Made by a program: the position numbers and the translations under genes. From assembly GCF_018130785.1 (NCBI RefSeq), contig NZ_JAFCJT010000001.1, forward strand, positions 186,001 to 250,000: a stretch of 64,000 nt of DNA, given 5' to 3'. Origin of the DNA: Bradyrhizobium liaoningense (GTDB lineage Bacteria; Pseudomonadota; Alphaproteobacteria; Rhizobiales; Xanthobacteraceae). The notes beneath the pieces were generated by a model, which worked only from the letters and a program-made list of their open reading frames with translations, did no database searches and was not told the DNA's origin. This document shows positions 60,467 through 64,000 of this stretch, one piece after another (position 1 is the stretch's first letter; every line of letters starts with the position of its first letter).

Positions 60467-61186
60467 TTAGTGAATCTCAGCCGAGCGCTTCAGCGCGGCC
60501 TTCAGCTTCTCCAGCGAGAAGTCGGGGCTGCGGGCGATCTCCAGGATCGGCGTCTCGCGGCGGCCGCAGAGCTCGGCGGCCTCAGGCAGTTTCGCGGCAA
60601 TGTCCGGCGGGATCACGATCGCGCCGTGCTGGTCGGCATGGATCAGGTCATCCGACTTCACGGTCATGCCGGCGACGCGCACCTCGCCGCCAAAACTCTC
60701 GGCATGCACCCAGGCATGCGACGGGCCGATCGAGCCGGCCAGCGCCTGGAAGCCCGGCGCCCATTGCGGGATGTCGCGGATCGAGCCGTCGGTGATGACG
60801 CCGAGGCAGCCGAGGGCTTTGTGCACGTTGCTCTGCACCTCGCCCCAGAACGCGCCGTAGCCGACGTCGGGACCATCGATGTCCTGGATCACCGAGATGC
60901 GCGGACCGTGGCCGGTGCCGACATATTCGTAGTATTCGATGCGGCGCCTGGACTGCTCCTCCGCTGGCAGCGAGGATTTCAGCACCGAGCGGATCGCGAC
61001 CGTGCGGGCATAGCCGACGATCGGCGGCAGATCCGGGAACGGACAGACCAGTTGCTTGGTGGTGTAGCCGATCAGGCGGCGCTCGGGCGCCACGATCTCC
61101 ATGGCGTTGCAGATCGTCGGGGTGTCGTAGCGGCCCAGCGCTTCGAGGACGGAAGCGGGCAGCGGCCCGGTCGCTTTATCAGTCAC
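60467..61186 (-). CDS. RraA-like/dimethylmenaquinone methyltransferase-fold protein
   Basis: A 239-residue RraA-family protein, related to 4-hydroxy-4-methyl-2-oxoglutarate aldolases. The core CLGVITDGSIRDIPQW has the Arg-Asp pair used for pyruvate and Mg binding in the aldolases, and HADQHGAIVIPPDIAAKLP is the family end. Some members are aldolases, others bind RNase E. A distant paralogue of the GalC-like protein at 5.1-5.8 kb but clearly different in sequence. Lies between pssA and a small membrane gene with no functional context. Confidence 0.82.
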   Translation of the reverse strand: MTDKATGPLPASVLEALGRYDTPTICNAMEIVAPERRLIGYTTKQLVCPFPDLPPIVGYARTVAIRSVLKSSLPAEEQSRRRIEYYEYVGTGHGPRISVIQDIDGPDVGYGAFWGEVQSNVHKALGCLGVITDGSIRDIPQWAPGFQALAGSIGPSHAWVHAESFGGEVRVAGMTVKSDDLIHADQHGAIVIPPDIAAKLPEAAELCGRRETPILEIARSPDFSLEKLKAALKRSAEIH

Positions 61187-61309
61187 GGCGTTCTCTCCCA
61201 GATTGGCGGCCGCTGTTGGCGCGGTGCCGCCGGCACAGGGCGATATAGCCGAGATCGGGCCTCAACCCAACTCAGCACGCCTTCATGGCAGATATCCGTG
61301 TGTCGCCGC

Positions 61310-62191
61310 TCAGTGCAGCCGTCCGGGCCGGTCGTCGTCCTGCGGCGGCTCCGACAGGTTCGCCAGCGTCGGCGCCGAGGGCGGTGACGAGACCTCGCCT
61401 CCCGACGGCGCGGTGGCCTCCATCGCGCGCGCCTGGTCGCGATAGGATTTGTAGCCGAGCGGAAGGCAGAGCATGTACAGCACCGTGCCGATCGACAGCA
61501 CATGCCAGGGATAGGCGATCAGGAGCGCGATGAAGACGATCACCGCGACGAACGCCGGCAGCACGAGCTCTGGCGGCACGCGCATGCGCTTGGTCTTGCC
61601 GGAGAACACCGGCAGGCGCGAGACCATCAGGAAGGCAATCAAGAGCGTATAGGCCGCCGTCACCGCCGCAGGCAGCCGGCCGAGATCGAGGAAGGCGATA
61701 TAGATCGGCAGCAGCACGGTGATCGCGCCGGCGGGCGCCGGCACGCCGGTGAAGAAATTGGCCGCGAAAGCGGGCTTGTTGGGATCGTCCATGGTGGCGT
61801 TGAAGCGCGCCAGACGGAGGCCGCCGGAAATCGCGAACACCATGGCGGCGATCCAGCCGGCATTGCCGAGCTCGTGCAACTGCCAGAAATACAACATCAG
61901 GCCGGGCGCGACGCCGAAATTGACGAAGTCGGCGAGGCTATCGAGCTCGGCGCCGAACTTGGACTGGCCCTTGATCATGCGGGCGATGCGGCCATCGATG
62001 CCGTCGAGCGCGGCCGCGAACACGATGGCGTAGACCGCGAGCGACATCCGCCCCTCGATCGACAGCCGGATCGACGTCAGGCCGGCACAGATCGCCAGCA
62101 AGGTGATGACGTTGGGCACCAGCATCCGCACCGGAATCGGGCGGAACCGCCGGCGGCGCGTATCGGGGTCTTTGAAGTCATAGGGCGTCAT
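61310..62191 (-). CDS. pssA: CDP-diacylglycerol-serine O-phosphatidyltransferase PssA
   Basis: A 293-residue membrane enzyme of phosphatidylserine synthesis. The CDP-alcohol phosphotransferase motif DGIDGRIARM and then GAELDSLADF fits DGxxARx8GxxxDxxxD; about six helices follow. It works with Psd, encoded directly upstream, to make phosphatidylethanolamine. The C-terminal tail of 30 residues is polar and Pro/Ser-rich. The intergenic distance of 86 bases suggests one transcript. Confidence 0.93.
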   Translation of the reverse strand: MTPYDFKDPDTRRRRFRPIPVRMLVPNVITLLAICAGLTSIRLSIEGRMSLAVYAIVFAAALDGIDGRIARMIKGQSKFGAELDSLADFVNFGVAPGLMLYFWQLHELGNAGWIAAMVFAISGGLRLARFNATMDDPNKPAFAANFFTGVPAPAGAITVLLPIYIAFLDLGRLPAAVTAAYTLLIAFLMVSRLPVFSGKTKRMRVPPELVLPAFVAVIVFIALLIAYPWHVLSIGTVLYMLCLPLGYKSYRDQARAMEATAPSGGEVSSPPSAPTLANLSEPPQDDDRPGRLH

Positions 62192-62277
62192 TGCTGGTCC
62201 TCACCTCAAGGCGAGATATAGCAAGCCGCGTTCCCCTCCGCCATTGCGGCGGAAGGCCCCCTTGGACCGGCTTTTGG

Positions 62278-62976
62278 TTAATTGGAGCGGTAGGCGCGGC
62301 TCGGGTCGTCCCCCACGAGATCGGCCAGTATGGTCTCGCCCGCGATCGCGGTCTGCCCTTCCGACACCAGCGCCTTGGTGCCCAGCGGCAGGTAGACGTC
62401 GAGCCGCGAGCCGAAGCGGATCAGGCCAAACCGCTCGCCCGCCCCGATTGCCTGCCCTTCCCTGACGAAGCAGACGATGCGCTTGGCGACGAGCCCTGCG
62501 ATCTGGATCACGCCGATCTTGGCCGTCGGCGTCGTGATCACGAGCGAGTTGCGCTCATTGTCCTCGCTCGCCTTGTCGAGCTCGGCGTTGATGAACAGGC
62601 CGGGCCGGTAGGCGATGCGGTCCACCCTGCCCGCGATCGGGCTGCGGTTCACGTGGCAGTTGAACACGCTCATGAACACCGAGATGCGCGGCAGCGGCCG
62701 GTCGCCGAGCCCGAGCTCGGCCGGCGGCAGCGCCATGGTGATCATCGAGATGCGGCCGTCGGCCGGCGACACCACGAGCCCCTCGCGCACCGGCGTCACG
62801 CGCACGGGGTCGCGGAAGAACAGCGCGCACCAGACGGTCAGGATCGTGCCGATCCAGCCCAGCGGCGACCACAGCCAGAACAGGATGAGGCTTGCCAGCG
62901 CAAAGCCGCCAATGAAGGGATAGCCCTCCTTGTGGATCGGCGGGATCTGACGCTGGATCGAATCGAGAATGGACAT
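62278..62976 (-). CDS. psd: Phosphatidylserine decarboxylase Psd (archaeal-like short type)
   Basis: A 232-residue pyruvoyl-dependent decarboxylase of the short class found in alphaproteobacteria. The self-processing motif is FGSRLDVY with Ser about residue 190, which becomes the pyruvoyl group. A hydrophobic N-terminal anchor at about 22-45 and the conserved SPADGRI and [10 protein letters not shown] are present. It forms phosphatidylethanolamine from the PssA product. It sits between the ABC exporter gene and pssA. Confidence 0.93.
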   Translation of the reverse strand: MSILDSIQRQIPPIHKEGYPFIGGFALASLILFWLWSPLGWIGTILTVWCALFFRDPVRVTPVREGLVVSPADGRISMITMALPPAELGLGDRPLPRISVFMSVFNCHVNRSPIAGRVDRIAYRPGLFINAELDKASEDNERNSLVITTPTAKIGVIQIAGLVAKRIVCFVREGQAIGAGERFGLIRFGSRLDVYLPLGTKALVSEGQTAIAGETILADLVGDDPSRAYRSN

Positions 62977-63063
62977 CGCTATCTGCCGCCTAGGAGTTGA
63001 TGGCGCGCGGGTCGTCCCCGTGCGGTGGAGTTGTTTAGGCCAGAGTTGGGACCCGAGACAAGG

Positions 63064-64000
63064 TCACTCCGCCGCCGCGGGCGTCGTCAGAACGTCCATG
63101 ACCGGCGGCGGCTCCCGGTTGGGCGCCTCGCTGGAATCCGCCATCTTGGCCAGTTTCTCGCGCGCCGCCTCGGCCTCGCGCTGCCTGTTCCACATGCTGG
63201 CATAGAGGCCGCCCTGCGCGAGCAGCTTGGCGTGGGTGCCGCGCTCGGCGATGCGGCCCTGGTCCAGCACGATGATCTCGTCGGCGCCGACGATGGTGGA
63301 AAGCCGGTGCGCGATCACCAGCGAGGTACGGTTCCTGGCCACGCGGTCGAGCGCGCCCTGGATCTCGTGCTCGGTGTGGGTGTCGAGCGCCGAGGTCGCC
63401 TCGTCCAGCACCAGGATCGGCGGCGCCTTCAACACGGTGCGCGCGATGGCGACGCGCTGCTTCTCGCCGCCGGACAGCTTCAGGCCGCGCTCGCCCACCT
63501 GGGTCTCGTAGCCCATCGGCGCCATCCGGATAAAATGGTCGATCTGCGCCAGCCGCGCCGCCTCTTCGACCTCGGCATCATCGGCGTCCCAGCGGCCATA
63601 GCGGATGTTGTAGCGTATCGTGTCGTTGAACAGCACGGTGTCCTGCGGCACCATGCCGATCGAGGCGCGCAACGAGGCCTGCGTAACCTCGCGGATGTCC
63701 TGGCCGTCGATCAATATCCTGCCGCCGGAGACGTCGTAGAGGCGGAACAGGAGCCGCGAGATCGTCGACTTGCCCGCACCGGACGGGCCGACGATCGCGA
63801 CCGTCTTGCCGGCCGGCACCTCGAAGCTGATACCTCTCAGGATGGGACGCGCGGGCTCATAGGCAAAGCGCACGTCCTCGAAGCGCACGGTGCCGGCAGA
63901 GACCGCCAGCGGCTGCGCGCCGGGGACGTCCTTGATCTCGGCCTCGCGGCCGATCACGCCAAACATCTTCTCGATGTCGATGATCGCCTGCTTGATCTCG
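63064..64000 (-). CDS. Atm1/HMT-type ABC transporter, C-terminal part (5' end beyond the window)
   Basis: The ATPase half of an ABC half-transporter; the gene continues past base 64000 in the same frame, and the first residues visible ([15 protein letters not shown]) are the end of the membrane domain. Walker A is GPSGAGKST, signature [12 protein letters not shown], Walker [13 protein letters not shown], with the H-loop IAHRLSTI. The linker with EKMFGV and DVPGA is typical of Atm1/ABCB7-like exporters of glutathione-persulfide or metal complexes. A polar C-tail of 50 residues, Pro/Glu-rich, ends the protein. Confidence 0.88.
   Translation of the reverse strand, partial: EIKQAIIDIEKMFGVIGREAEIKDVPGAQPLAVSAGTVRFEDVRFAYEPARPILRGISFEVPAGKTVAIVGPSGAGKSTISRLLFRLYDVSGGRILIDGQDIREVTQASLRASIGMVPQDTVLFNDTIRYNIRYGRWDADDAEVEEAARLAQIDHFIRMAPMGYETQVGERGLKLSGGEKQRVAIARTVLKAPPILVLDEATSALDTHTEHEIQGALDRVARNRTSLVIAHRLSTIVGADEIIVLDQGRIAERGTHAKLLAQGGLYASMWNRQREAEAAREKLAKMADSSEAPNREPPPVMDVLTTPAAAE

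Noticed and set aside
60467..61186. Second GalC aldolase for the aromatic pathway
   Set aside because: Family fold is the same, but sequence differs clearly from the GalC-like protein at 5079-5762 and there are no catabolic neighbours; kept only as RraA-like.
1..64000. CRISPR array, tRNA, rRNA or insertion sequence
   Set aside because: No regularly spaced direct repeats, cloverleaf-like sequence, rRNA-like stretch or transposase-like protein was recognised on reading; a covariance-model search was not possible.

Overview
The window reads as a piece of chromosome from a high-GC alphaproteobacterium, most likely Bradyrhizobium or a close relative. Evidence for this includes the acpXL-fabZ-fabF-fabF-lpxXL cluster for very-long-chain lipid A acyl chains, tandem kup genes, many solute-binding proteins, and palindromic intergenic repeats of a kind I associate with that genus. 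No rRNA, tRNA, CRISPR array, transposase or integrase gene was seen. The window starts in intergenic DNA and ends inside an Atm1-type ABC transporter gene.

Region 1 (0-13.5 kb) is catabolic. Two cytosine-deaminase-like amidohydrolases and a small unknown gene run rightward. A long leftward operon begins with a TetR regulator and continues with two PDC-lactonase (LigI) paralogues, a DctA-type carrier, GalB-like and GalC/LigK-like enzymes, a Pht5-like decarboxylase and a DUF1932 oxidoreductase. This looks like the lower part of an aromatic-acid pathway ending in pyruvate and oxaloacetate. Two periplasmic binding proteins are divergent from tetR.

Region 2 (13.5-17 kb) holds a MscS channel, a DUF763 protein, a P450 and two small unknown proteins.

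Region 3 (17-33.4 kb) is the most interesting part. It encodes close relatives of enamidase, 6-hydroxynicotinate reductase and a cytochrome-linked nicotinate dehydrogenase (NicAB type), with a ferredoxin-NADP reductase, a Liv-type ABC importer, a MarR regulator and two conserved proteins of unknown function (DUF1185, UPF0280). I infer a reductive nicotinate (N-heteroaromatic) pathway in an aerobe. A 12-bp palindrome, TTYGTR/TACRAA, sits in all three promoter regions of this set (17.85, 27.96 and 28.11 kb). A second operator, TTTGTAC-N4-GTACAAA, with conserved flanking promoter sequence, lies in front of both tetR (10.47 kb) and a catechol-2,3-dioxygenase-like gene (33.36 kb). It ties region 1 to this gene.

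Region 4 (33.6-46.5 kb) is mixed accessory DNA: a HerA-like ATPase, a degenerate cyclase-AAA-TPR regulator, a diheme cytochrome with an unusual CX3CH haem site, an AhpD-like protein, MgtC and a P-type ATPase facing each other, a ParB-like nuclease-fold protein and tiny membrane or secreted proteins. By eye, 35.6-40.6 kb is richer in A+T than its neighbours.

Region 5 (46.7-64 kb) is mostly housekeeping or cell envelope: VLCFA-lipid A genes (with one ketosynthase lacking its catalytic cysteine), a polyamine-type binding protein, an aminotransferase, a rhodanese, two Kup potassium transporters, motAB, an RraA-like protein, pssA, psd and an ABC exporter. All functions are assigned from reading the translated sequences; no database search was run.
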